Assembly (NCBI RefSeq): GCF_021044565.1 | Contig: NZ_CP087997.1 | Location: 310,001 to 374,000 of the forward strand | Source: Subtercola endophyticus | Lineage (GTDB): Bacteria; Actinomycetota; Actinomycetes; Actinomycetales; Microbacteriaceae | Reading direction: 5' to 3' | DNA: 64,000 bases | Part shown: positions 42,357 through 49,512 of the stretch, one piece after another | How the letters are laid out: every line of letters starts with the position of its first letter | How positions within the stretch are numbered: the stretch's first letter is position 1 | Translations under genes and position numbers: made by a program | Notes under the pieces: generated by a model | What the model was told of the DNA's origin: nothing | The model's input: only the letters and a program-made list of their open reading frames with translations | Database searches by the model: none

Positions 42357-42905
42357 GTGACCTGGCCCGCTGCAGAACTTCTCGAGACGAGCCGGTTCAC
42401 CCTCGAGCCTCTCCGGCTGCAGCACGCCGACGAGATGGTCGACGTGCTCGGCGACGAGGCGCTGTATCGATTCACCGGCGGGCAGGCGCCCTCCCTCGAG
42501 GTGCTGCGGGGTCGTTATGCCAGGCAGGTCGTCGGGCACTCGGTTTCGCGGGATTCGGGGTGGCTGAACTGGATCGTCCGCTCGAAGGCCTCCGCTCAGG
42601 CGATCGGATTCGTGCAGGCGACGCTCTCTGGCGTCGGCGAGCATCGGCGCGCCGAACTGGCCTGGGTCGTCGCGCCCGCTGCGCAGGGTGCGGGGGCCGC
42701 GACGGAGAGCGCAAGCGCCGTGCGCGCCTGGCTGAATGGTTCAGGCATCCAGCGGGCGGGCGCCCTGATCCATCCCGACAACATCGCCTCGCAGCGGGTC
42801 GCCGCGCATGTGGGCATGCACGAAACCTCGACGATGGTCGACGGCGAGGCGCTTTGGCAGACCCATTTGCCGCGGCCTTCGAAGGGGGTTAGCGTTCAAG
42901 TATGA
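42357..42905 (+). CDS. GNAT family N-acetyltransferase
   Basis: A 182-aa acetyltransferase with the RimJ/RimL-like pattern: LLETSRFTLEPLRLQHADEMVDVLGDEALYRFTGG, GFVQATL, ELAWVVAPAAQGAGAATES (the acetyl-CoA pyrophosphate loop, in which the usual Q-x-x-G-x-G/A is QGAGAA), and PDNIASQRVAAHVGMHE at the end. The start is GTG at 42357. Its stop overlaps the next ATG (ATGA), so the next small gene is co-translated. The acceptor is unknown. Confidence 0.85.
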   Translation: MTWPAAELLETSRFTLEPLRLQHADEMVDVLGDEALYRFTGGQAPSLEVLRGRYARQVVGHSVSRDSGWLNWIVRSKASAQAIGFVQATLSGVGEHRRAELAWVVAPAAQGAGAATESASAVRAWLNGSGIQRAGALIHPDNIASQRVAAHVGMHETSTMVDGEALWQTHLPRPSKGVSVQV

Positions 42906-43114
42906 CTAGCAGGCCCCCCTCACGCTCCAGTGGAGGGCGAGGGCGCGAGCCGATGTGGCGCAACCTGCTCATCGGCGAAGGTGTGTTTCTCATCGTGATT
43001 CTGGCGATCTTCAGCACGGATTACTCAGCGGTCGTCTGGCTGGCGGTCGCCGTCTTCGCCGTGACCACCCCGATCGTGGTCGTCGGTCTGCTGCGTTCCC
43101 GCGGCCGCGACTGA
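42902..43114 (+). CDS. Small membrane protein coupled to the GNAT gene
   Basis: A 70-aa protein with a basic N-terminus and two hydrophobic helices (about 22-38 and 44-64). The ATG is in the ATGA overlap with the GNAT gene. Its last 90 bp overlap the end of the opposite hydrolase gene. No family is recognised. Confidence 0.65.
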   Translation: MTSRPPSRSSGGRGREPMWRNLLIGEGVFLIVILAIFSTDYSAVVWLAVAVFAVTTPIVVVGLLRSRGRD

Positions 43115-43807
43115 CCCCGTCTTCGGCTCGGTCGCCGAGCCGGCACCGAGCACGAGCGCGACGACCTCCGGCTGAGCCAGAATGCGAAAATGTCCGCCGG
43201 TGGGCAGCATGACGTTGTGGGCTGCAGTCAGCCCGCTGCCTTCGGGAATGTGCGGATCGAACTCGCCGTACACCGACACGATGCGGGCGTTCACGTCTTT
43301 GCTCTCGGCGAGCATCCGCATCGTCGCGTCGCTCGGCGAAAGTGCCCGCAGGGCCGGCAGAACCAGGTACGCGGCGTAGCCCGATCCCGAAAAAGGTGCG
43401 CAGACCGCGACCATGCGCGAGATTCGCCGTGAATCGTCGAGAAACGCCATGGCGTATTTTCCGATCAGGCCGCCTTTGCTGTGCGCGACGATCAGCACGT
43501 TTTTCAGGTTTCGAGAAACGAGCATGGCGCTGACGAGCTCGGCCGACTCCGCGACGGGTCGAGCGTTGTGGCGGAGCGCCGAAATGACGAACACGGGATG
43601 CCCGGCGGCATGCACCTTTTCGATGAGTGGGCGCATGAACCCCCACGTCTCCCAAATGCCGGGTATCACGACGACGGGATCGCGCTCGCCGGTCTCGTAG
43701 CGCCGAGCATCGCGGCTGCTGAAGGCAGCCCGCACCTGCCAGTGCAGGGCGAATGCGTAGTCCGCCGCCCACCACCCCGCGCGCTGCGCCAGCCTCCGGG
43801 GCGTCAC
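43025..43807 (-). CDS. Esterase/lipase-like alpha/beta hydrolase
   Basis: A 260-aa hydrolase. VVVIPGIWETWGFMRPLIE has the first strand and oxyanion region, the nucleophile elbow is AHSKGGLIGKY, the acid is in VYGEFDPHIP and the His in LPTGGHFRILA. The AHSKGG elbow is that of PGAP1/lipase-like triacylglycerol lipases. Its last 30 residues (rich in D, G, Q) overlap the small gene on the other strand and may not be structured. No signal peptide is seen. Confidence 0.8.
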   Translation of the reverse strand: MTPRRLAQRAGWWAADYAFALHWQVRAAFSSRDARRYETGERDPVVVIPGIWETWGFMRPLIEKVHAAGHPVFVISALRHNARPVAESAELVSAMLVSRNLKNVLIVAHSKGGLIGKYAMAFLDDSRRISRMVAVCAPFSGSGYAAYLVLPALRALSPSDATMRMLAESKDVNARIVSVYGEFDPHIPEGSGLTAAHNVMLPTGGHFRILAQPEVVALVLGAGSATEPKTGSVAAAGTQQTDDHDRGGHGEDGDRQPDDR

Positions 43808-43905
43808 GGGCGCGCGGGCGAGGTAGGCACAGAACCGACGCTACGCCAGTGCGCGGCCTTCACGCTACGGGAGTGCCCGCCGACCGGCGAGACGCAAGCG
43901 AACGT

Positions 43906-43966
43906 TTGACGAAGTCGCTACGCGAGAGTCATAATCCCTTTATCGATTGCCCCAGACCCTCGGCAG
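43906..43966 (+). promoter_or_regulatory. Promoter and leader element of the AraC gene
   Basis: TTGACG (43906-43911), an 18-bp spacer and CATAAT (43930-43935) precede ATAATCCC-x5-CGATTGCCCC-x-GACCCT-x-GGCAG (43931-43966). The same arrangement, 31 of 36 identical over the element, occurs before the gene at 45583. Confidence 0.8.
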
Positions 43967-44014
43967 CGTGAACGGGTACGTCCGCAGTGCACGTGCACGC
44001 GGCCAGCCAACAGC

Positions 44015-44980
44015 ATGACGAGGGAGACCGTGTTCACTGAACCAACCCCGCGGCTCACCGAGCGTGTCGATTGGCGTCTTTCAGGCCAAGTCGGTCTCGA
44101 CCAAGCGCCCGGTCACGCCACGAGTCCCAATCCCGAGGCCTTTCATTCGGTCGGCAGCCGGTGGACGTTCGGCGACGGGCTCGCGGTGTCGACAACCCTT
44201 CAGAGCCCCTTCGTCGTGAACGTGGGCGACGAAGCAGAAGCAGATGCCGAAGGGATTTACGTGGTGTTCGTGCGTTCGGGCGCGTGGCGGCTCACCGAGA
44301 ACGGCCAGACCTTCGGCTTTCGGGCCGGCGAAGCGGGATTCATCAGCCCGACGCGGCCCGTGCTCGGACAGAATCTGTCGGTGTCGACCCTGACCACCAT
44401 CTCGCTGCCCCGCGAGACGATCAGCCAGATCGGGGCCGACGTGCCCTCCGGGGTCGGGGGATTCCGGCTGTCGGGCTTGCGCGACCCGTCGCTGTCGTTC
44501 ATTCTCGGCGTGACCGCGGCGGCCGGAGAAACTCCGATACCCGCGGCGCCTGCGGCCGCGCTCATCGGCCAGCTGATCACGGGGCTCTTTCTGGAGCATC
44601 AGGGTTACCGCATGGACTCCGGCAGTGTCACGTCAGGTCTCTGGGCACGGGGGCAGGCGCTGATCGCCGCCCAGTCGGGCGACAGCGACCTCACTCCTAC
44701 GGCGATCGCAGCGCAACTGAACGTGTCGGTGCGTCACCTGCAGCGTGCGTACGCGGCCACCGGCCAAACTCTCGCCGAGGCGATTCGCGCTCGGCGGCTC
44801 GATCGTGCGGTCGTCGAGATCACCGGAACCCACCGCTCGTTCTCCGAGATCGCCGGGCGTACGGGATTCGCGACGGTAGCCGAACTCCGCCGTGCTCTTG
44901 TTGCCGTGCACTCGGTGACCGCGCGCGACCTGCGCAGCGCAGGGCGGGTTCCGCAAAACGAAGGCACGGGCATCCGCTGA
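44015..44980 (+). CDS. AraC family transcriptional regulator
   Basis: A 321-aa regulator with an AraC-binding-domain-like N-terminal region (about 30-150: SRWTFGDGLAVSTTL... YVVFVRSGAWRLTENGQTF) and a C-terminal HTH_18 domain (about 228-310: TAIAAQLNVSVRHLQRAYAATGQTLAEAIRARRLDRA then SFSEIAGRTGFATVAELRRAL). The ATG at 44015 lacks a good ribosome site; a GTG at 44030 behind GAGGGAG is an alternative. The promoter-leader is shared with the gene at 45583, so it may control both. Ligand unknown. Confidence 0.87.
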   Translation: MTRETVFTEPTPRLTERVDWRLSGQVGLDQAPGHATSPNPEAFHSVGSRWTFGDGLAVSTTLQSPFVVNVGDEAEADAEGIYVVFVRSGAWRLTENGQTFGFRAGEAGFISPTRPVLGQNLSVSTLTTISLPRETISQIGADVPSGVGGFRLSGLRDPSLSFILGVTAAAGETPIPAAPAAALIGQLITGLFLEHQGYRMDSGSVTSGLWARGQALIAAQSGDSDLTPTAIAAQLNVSVRHLQRAYAATGQTLAEAIRARRLDRAVVEITGTHRSFSEIAGRTGFATVAELRRALVAVHSVTARDLRSAGRVPQNEGTGIR

Positions 44981-45056
44981 CGGGCAGTGCTTGTCGGCCT
45001 CGTTCGGCACGCCTCATGCGGCAGGCCTCGTTCGGCACGCGTCGCGCGAGATCGGG

Positions 45057-45359
45057 CTACCCGTCGGTGGGCTCTGGTACGACGCGGAGCCCGTCGCCGC
45101 TGTTCGCCGTCGCCATCAGCTGTTCGATCCACGCTCTGTTCAGCGGCGTTCGTTCTCGGCCGTCGAATTGGAACTGCAACTCGATCGCAGGGTGCAGCCA
45201 CACCGCGCAACGACCCTGCTGGTCGATGCCGTTATCCCACGACAACGTGAACTTCTCGTCGCGCCGGAGCTTGGCAACGATGACGGATTTCAGGTGCGCG
45301 AGAAGCCGATCGTCGAAGACGGCCTCTGTTCCCGTTGCCCCGTAATAGAGTTTTCCCAT
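45057..45359 (-). CDS. DUF7882-type small protein (old label 'ATP-dependent DNA ligase')
   Basis: A 100-aa protein typical of Microbacteriaceae. MGKLYYGATGTEAVFDDRLLAHLKSVIVAKLRRDEKFTLSW, GRCAVWLHPAIELQFQF and LNRAWIEQLMATANSGDGLRVVPEP match the pattern. Database entries once named it a ligase fragment, but nothing in the sequence supports ligase activity: no nucleotidyl-lysine motif is present. Its function is unknown. It lies between two genes with the shared promoter but faces the other way. Confidence 0.8.
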   Translation of the reverse strand: MGKLYYGATGTEAVFDDRLLAHLKSVIVAKLRRDEKFTLSWDNGIDQQGRCAVWLHPAIELQFQFDGRERTPLNRAWIEQLMATANSGDGLRVVPEPTDG

Positions 45360-45492
45360 TTTCGTTCGAAGGCCCCTTACTCGTCGGCTGCGGCCCGTTG
45401 TGCAGGCCGACAGACGACTGAATCCGATCTGTCATCTCTAAGACGTGCTGACCGAGCGATTCGTCACGCCGAATCCGAGATTTTTCTACCCG

Positions 45493-45553
45493 TTGACGCT
45501 GCGCGGAAGATGGAGCAATAATCCCAGTAACGATTGCCCCGGACCCTTGGCAG
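45493..45553 (+). promoter_or_regulatory. Promoter and leader element of the 105-aa gene
   Basis: TTGACG (45493-45498), an 18-bp spacer and AATAAT (45517-45522), then the same leader as at 43931: ATAATCCC, CGATTGCCCC, GACCCT and GGCAG (45518-45553). The ATG follows 29 nt later with a GAGGGG site. Confidence 0.8.
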
Positions 45554-45582
45554 TGCGTCTCACCGCGACGAGGGGATACGAG

Positions 45583-45900
45583 ATGGCCGAATCACAAGCT
45601 CACCCGATGGTGGGCGGCTCAGCAGCCGTGTCGGCATATCGCAGTGACGATCTGCTGCTCATCCCGGTGTGCGATCACTGCTGGCGCGTGAATGCGGCTC
45701 GAGCCGACAGTGCGGCCGCCAGCGAGGTGCTCGGTTTTGTCGAGCAGCGCGCCGAGTTCGCTTTCGAGGTGATGCAGCTGGGCCGGAGTTTCACGTGGAC
45801 GATGTTTCCCACCCTCGACGAGGCGCTGAGCTACCTTTGGCGTGGTTCGCGCGCGGCCTTGGCGGGAAAGGCCGCGGGGGAACTCTCCTGGGTATCGTGA
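45583..45900 (+). CDS. Unknown 105-aa protein with AraC-type promoter copy
   Basis: Not recognised. The ATG at 45583 has a GAGGGG site. The protein has a short N-terminus, a Cys-x-x-Cys pair in VCDHCWRVN (possible metal site) and the helix-rich QRAEFAFEVMQLGRSFTWTMFPTLDEALSYLWR. It lacks a membrane segment or signal peptide. Its promoter and leader copy those of the AraC gene 1.6 kb upstream, so it is probably co-regulated. A small regulator or metal protein is possible. Confidence 0.7.
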   Translation: MAESQAHPMVGGSAAVSAYRSDDLLLIPVCDHCWRVNAARADSAAASEVLGFVEQRAEFAFEVMQLGRSFTWTMFPTLDEALSYLWRGSRAALAGKAAGELSWVS

Positions 45901-46033
45901 CCGGTGGTCGAGGACGAGGCGTCGGCGCTGCTGCGTGAACGCTGTGACCACTCTGTCGCGCCAATCGGGGCTGTGCCGTCGGGGAGTGCAGTCGCGCCGC
46001 TCCGCGGGGGCGCTCCCGGGCATCCACTTTTCG

Positions 46034-46069
46034 AAAAGGCCCCTATAGCGGGCGTTTTAGAGGCTTTTT
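46034..46069 (+). terminator. Hairpin terminator after the 105-aa gene
   Basis: AAAAGGCCCCTA (46034-46045) pairs with TAGAGGCTTTTT (46058-46069), 10 of 12 positions, with a T run on the plus strand. Confidence 0.7.
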
Positions 46070-46401
46070 CGCAAAGTCGATTGATCGCGATGCACTAAAC
46101 AGCCGTTGTCGCTGAAGATGGTTCGGCTCGCGGGTCGACTTCTTCGGGCTCTGTTCTTTCGTGGGAGTGCGGGTTCCTTGGGTTCTTGCGTGGGAAGGGG
46201 TCTTCGTGGTGACCGTCTCGGGGAGGTGACGGGCGGGTCTCGCTGTCGGTGGCTGCTGGTATTTTTGGTGGTGCGGTAGGTCGTTTGGTGGCAAGCCCGG
46301 CAGGGCGCGGCAGCCTCGGGATGCCCGGGGTGGGTGTTTCGGGGTGCGGATTCCCGTGGTCCGGGGGCCACTCTGTTAGTGAGAATACCTCGTGATTGTG
46401 G

Positions 46402-46413
46402 TATGATCGGTCT
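46402..46413 (+). promoter_or_regulatory. TATGAT -10 box for a leaderless DUF222 mRNA
   Basis: TATGAT at 46402-46407 is followed by six bases and then the ATG at 46414. The transcript start would coincide with the start codon, giving a leaderless mRNA. There is no ribosome site, which fits. Confidence 0.65.
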
Positions 46414-48030
46414 ATGTCCGCAACACCTCCTCCGCCCACCGGCAGCCCGGCCGGCAGCACCGACGGTGCTGCTGACGAGCATGTTCGGGTGTCGTTGGGT
46501 GTGCTGTTAGCGGAGGCAGTTGCGGCGTGTGGTGAGTGTGGGGTGTTCCGGGCTGCCGCGCCCTGCGGGCTTGCCGACGAAGAATTATTGGCCGGTCTGG
46601 TTGCGGTGGAGCGGCTGGGCAGGTTGGTGGACGGGTTACGTACGCAGGTGGCTGGGGATGTCGCAGACCGGAGCAGACACGAGCTGGGGGAGGAGTCACT
46701 CGCACGGAAACAGGGGTTCGCGAACGCGGTCGAATTGATCGTCGCGTCAACGTCGGTGTCGAGGTCGACGGCGAGAAGCCGGATCAAGCTGGGTGCGCAG
46801 GTGCTGCCCTCGGTCGTGGTTGGGATGCTGGTCCCGTCGAAGTTCCCGGAGGTCGAAGACGCTCTGCGGTCGGGTCTGATTGGTGTCGATACCGCCGACG
46901 CGATCGTTCGTCCGCTGTCGGAGGCTGCCCCGAACTGCGGCACGGAGGAGATTCGTGCGGTCGAACGGCAACTCGTTGAGTGGGCTGTTGATGGGGTCGG
47001 TGGGGTGTCTCTACCGGCGGATGATATTCGTGGGCTCGCTGTCCGGGCGAGGGAGTCGCTGGACGCGGACGGTGCGGAACCGCGGTACAAAGATTTGGAA
47101 GCGAAACGCGGTCTGACGTTCTCGAACACCCGCTCAGGCTGTGTTCGTGTGAATGGGGTGCTGACGCCGGAGCAGGGTGGGGTGTGGATGGCGGTTGATC
47201 ACGCGATCTCCAGCCCCCGCGTCGCCGGACACATCCCGTTCGACCCCGGCACACCCCATGCCGACGCCGGAGCCAGCACCCTCGCTACCGCTACCGCTAC
47301 CGCCACTACCGCCACGGCCACCGGTGCTGATGCGGCGGCTGATGCTGAGGCGGTAGCGGTGGATACGCGTACGCTGCCGCAGCGTCGGGTGGATGTGTTC
47401 ACGGAAGTCATCCGGGTCGCAGCAGGCTTGCCGGGGATGCCGCAGATCAACGGCGCCCGCCCGGTGCTGAACATCCACGCCACCCTCGACGATGTTGTCT
47501 CTGGGCGGGGTGTGGGGTGGATCGACGGCATCAACGAGCCCGTGCCCGCGTCGGTGGTCGCGCAGACTCTCTGCCACGCCGACATCGTCACCACACTGTT
47601 CGGTGCGCACGGGGAAGTACTGCACCTCGGGAAAACGCGCCGCCTGTTCAGCGCGGCGCAGAACCGGGCGTTAGCGAACCGTGATGGCGGGTGTGTGTGG
47701 AAGGGCTGCAACCGGCCCCCACAGTTCTGCGAGAGCCACCATGTCGTGGACTGGAAAGACGACACGTACGCACCGGGTGTGACGGATGTGTGTAATGGGG
47801 CGTTGTTGTGCAAGTTCCACCACAACCATCTACACACCGCCGACTGGCGGCTCGTCATGGTTGACGGGGTGCCGCATCTGATTCCACCGAAATGGGTCGA
47901 CCACGAGCAGCGACCCCAGAGATGCCGACAAACCTCAGACCGATTCACCAACCCTGGCCCACCAGACGTGTTCAATCGACGAAGACGCGACAGCACACCC
48001 GCACGCCCGAGATTCACCGACACCGACTGA
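46414..48030 (+). CDS. DUF222/HNH endonuclease-domain protein (13E12 type)
   Basis: A 538-aa protein of the 13E12 repeat family, which is often multicopy in actinobacterial genomes. Residues about 20-330 are DUF222 (helical); the HNH domain near 405-480 carries DGGCVWKGCNRPPQFCESHHVVDW, NGALLCKFHHNHLH, with the cysteines for a structural Zn and the His-Asn-His set. A low-complexity Ala/Thr stretch lies at about 290-308. The tail is Arg/Pro-rich. The start is leaderless. A role in DNA cleavage or element movement is inferred from HNH. Confidence 0.9.
   Translation: MSATPPPPTGSPAGSTDGAADEHVRVSLGVLLAEAVAACGECGVFRAAAPCGLADEELLAGLVAVERLGRLVDGLRTQVAGDVADRSRHELGEESLARKQGFANAVELIVASTSVSRSTARSRIKLGAQVLPSVVVGMLVPSKFPEVEDALRSGLIGVDTADAIVRPLSEAAPNCGTEEIRAVERQLVEWAVDGVGGVSLPADDIRGLAVRARESLDADGAEPRYKDLEAKRGLTFSNTRSGCVRVNGVLTPEQGGVWMAVDHAISSPRVAGHIPFDPGTPHADAGASTLATATATATTATATGADAAADAEAVAVDTRTLPQRRVDVFTEVIRVAAGLPGMPQINGARPVLNIHATLDDVVSGRGVGWIDGINEPVPASVVAQTLCHADIVTTLFGAHGEVLHLGKTRRLFSAAQNRALANRDGGCVWKGCNRPPQFCESHHVVDWKDDTYAPGVTDVCNGALLCKFHHNHLHTADWRLVMVDGVPHLIPPKWVDHEQRPQRCRQTSDRFTNPGPPDVFNRRRRDSTPARPRFTDTD
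47284..47322 (+). repeat. GCTACC/GCCACC microsatellite inside the DUF222 gene
   Basis: Hexamer repeats (GCTACC three times, then GCCACTACC variants) code an Ala-Thr run in the linker region. Slippage would add or remove two residues without a frameshift. Confidence 0.8.
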
Positions 48031-48089
48031 CTTTGCGCCGCCGACTCTGACTGAACGCCGGACGGCTTCAGCGGCGTTGCCGCACGCGG

Positions 48090-48695
48090 TCAGCGCAGCG
48101 GCAGTGCTGGAGCCGCTAAGAACCTCAGGCGCCCGAGCCGAGGGCGAAGCCACGAGTCGACAGCCCAGGTCGAGCCGGCGGCAGCGAAGAACAGGGCGAG
48201 CGACGCGAAGATGTAGCCGACCGACGGGCCCAGGTCGGTCATGCCCGAGCGCGTCCAGGGCAGGTGAAAGCCCTCGGCACCCGACCAGATACCGAACGAC
48301 AGCAGAGCGCTGCCGAGAAAGGCGACGTTCGAGAAAGTGCCGGTGATCAGGGCGATGGCAACGAGGGTCTCGACGATCGCGATGAAGATCGCGAAGGCGG
48401 GCGGGTTTGCTGTGCCGACCGAATTCACGAACACGAGGTACTGGTGAATGATCGGGGTGTCGACCTTCTCGTAAGCGCCGAGTTCGTCGCCGAGTGTCTG
48501 CCCGTTGATGAACCCGGGCAGCCACTTGAACACGGCGTCGATCGCCCATAGCACTCCGAAGAGAATTCGTACGATCGCTGCGCCGTGCAGCCATCTGATC
48601 GAAAAGACGCCAGAGCGGGGCAATGCTGTCGCCGGGGTGCCGCTGCCGAACGGGGCGGCGCTGCTGCTCGGGGTGGAAAGCTCGGTCGTGGTCAT
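48090..48695 (-). CDS. DoxX/DoxD-like membrane protein, predicted iron-regulated
   Basis: A 201-aa protein with four helices: ILFGVLWAIDAVFKWLPGFING, AFAIFIAIVETLVAIALITGTF, NVAFLGSALLSFGIWSGAEGF and a fourth at GYIFASLALFFAAAGSTWAVD. The pattern is that of DoxX/DoxD relatives, integral membrane proteins linked to thiol and quinone redox chemistry. The ATG at 48695 has a GAGAGG site. A DtxR/IdeR box lies about 40-58 bp upstream. The 2-residue start alternative is minor. Confidence 0.8.
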   Translation of the reverse strand: MTTTELSTPSSSAAPFGSGTPATALPRSGVFSIRWLHGAAIVRILFGVLWAIDAVFKWLPGFINGQTLGDELGAYEKVDTPIIHQYLVFVNSVGTANPPAFAIFIAIVETLVAIALITGTFSNVAFLGSALLSFGIWSGAEGFHLPWTRSGMTDLGPSVGYIFASLALFFAAAGSTWAVDSWLRPRLGRLRFLAAPALPLR

Positions 48696-48734
48696 GATGT
48701 GCCTCTCGAATCGTGATGGTCGGGCATCCATTGG

Positions 48735-48753
48735 TTAGGTGTGCCTAACCTAA
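48735..48753 (-). promoter_or_regulatory. Iron box (DtxR/IdeR operator)
   Basis: TTAGGTGTGCCTAACCTAA matches the mycobacterial/corynebacterial consensus TTAGGTTAGGCTAACCTAA at 16 of 19 positions. It is 40-58 bp before the DoxX-like ATG and downstream of the TetR gene's stop. Confidence 0.75.
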
Positions 48754-48806
48754 CTACGAGACGCCCTTACGATTCGTTCAGCCGATCCCAAGAATCTTTT
48801 CGAGGG

Positions 48807-49379
48807 TCAGGGTGACAGTGACCGCAGCGCCTCGAACAGATCTCGCTCGATCTCGGCGAGCGTCGCTACTGAGCCCTCTGCGATCCACTGGTCGAACGAC
48901 AGCCTGAACACGGTCACCCCCGACTCTGCCGCCAGCGTCGCCGTCGGCTCGGTCACGCCGCGCGCACGCAGGGCCGAAGCGAGCGTGCCGGCGAGAGATG
49001 CCATCTTGAGCAACTCGCGCTCTTGCAGCTCCGGATGCTCGGCGATGACCTTCTGGCGGAGGCGCGAGTGCGGGCGCCGTTCTTCGGAGAACATGCCCGT
49101 GGGGGCGCAGACCGCCGCGACGGCGTCGGCGACGATGTCGAGGGCACGGGCATCCGCTGGTGCCGAATCGACCGCCTCGGTGAATCCACCCTGAAAGATG
49201 TCTTGACCGCCGAACAGAACCTCGCGTTTGTCGGCGAAGTGCCGGTAGAACGTGCGCTCGGTGAGCCCGGCGACCGCGGCGATGTCGGCGACGGTCGTAT
49301 CGTCGAATCCGTTTGCCAAGAAGAGCTCGAGCGCGGCCTTCTGCAGTCGCTCGCGGGCTTCGGGTTGCCATCGCACCAT
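48807..49379 (-). CDS. TetR family repressor
   Basis: A 190-aa regulator with a typical TetR helix-turn-helix (RLQKAALELFLANGFDDTTVADIAAVAGLTERTFYRHFADKREV is the full span, residues about 10-53). The ATG is at 49379. It is divergent from the SDR-type epimerase gene; the 133-bp gap holds two copies of an 18-bp operator-like sequence. The ligand domain (from about 60) is not assignable. It probably represses both itself and the epimerase gene. Confidence 0.88.
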   Translation of the reverse strand: MVRWQPEARERLQKAALELFLANGFDDTTVADIAAVAGLTERTFYRHFADKREVLFGGQDIFQGGFTEAVDSAPADARALDIVADAVAAVCAPTGMFSEERRPHSRLRQKVIAEHPELQERELLKMASLAGTLASALRARGVTEPTATLAAESGVTVFRLSFDQWIAEGSVATLAEIERDLFEALRSLSP

Positions 49380-49406
49380 AACTCCATGCTACCGGTTCAA
49401 ACGAAG

Positions 49407-49467
49407 TGATGACAGACTCTGACATAAGCGCTACAGTGAGAAGCGAGCCGATGACAGGCTCTGACAT
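49407..49467. promoter_or_regulatory. Duplicated TetR operator, copies 42 bp apart
   Basis: GATGACAGACTCTGACAT (49408-49425) and GATGACAGGCTCTGACAT (49450-49467) differ at 1 of 18 bases, and each is a near palindrome of TGTCAGA/TCTGACA type. Centre spacing of 42 bp is four helical turns, fitting two dimers on the same face. Confidence 0.75.
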
Positions 49468-49512
49468 CACCTTAGCCCGCCGTCAACGCGGGCGCGGAAG
49501 AAAGAAGCACTC

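Larger units (their letters stand above)
45901..46413. other. 513-bp gene-free stretch before the DUF222 gene
   Basis: It holds a terminator-like hairpin (46034-46069), then G/T-rich sequence with no convincing gene on either strand, and finally the TATGAT promoter of the DUF222 gene. Open frames here lack family signatures or ribosome sites. Confidence 0.6.

Noticed and set aside
45619..46023. A 134-aa minus-strand frame opposite the 105-aa gene
   Set aside because: Arg/Pro-rich shadow of the 105-aa gene with no ribosome site. Its upstream AGGGGCCTTTTCGAA resembles AGGGGCCTTCGAA before the DUF7882-type gene, but that is too short to support a gene.
45904..46098. A possible 64-aa plus-strand gene after the 105-aa gene
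   Set aside because: No ribosome site or family pattern, and a terminator-like hairpin lies inside it.
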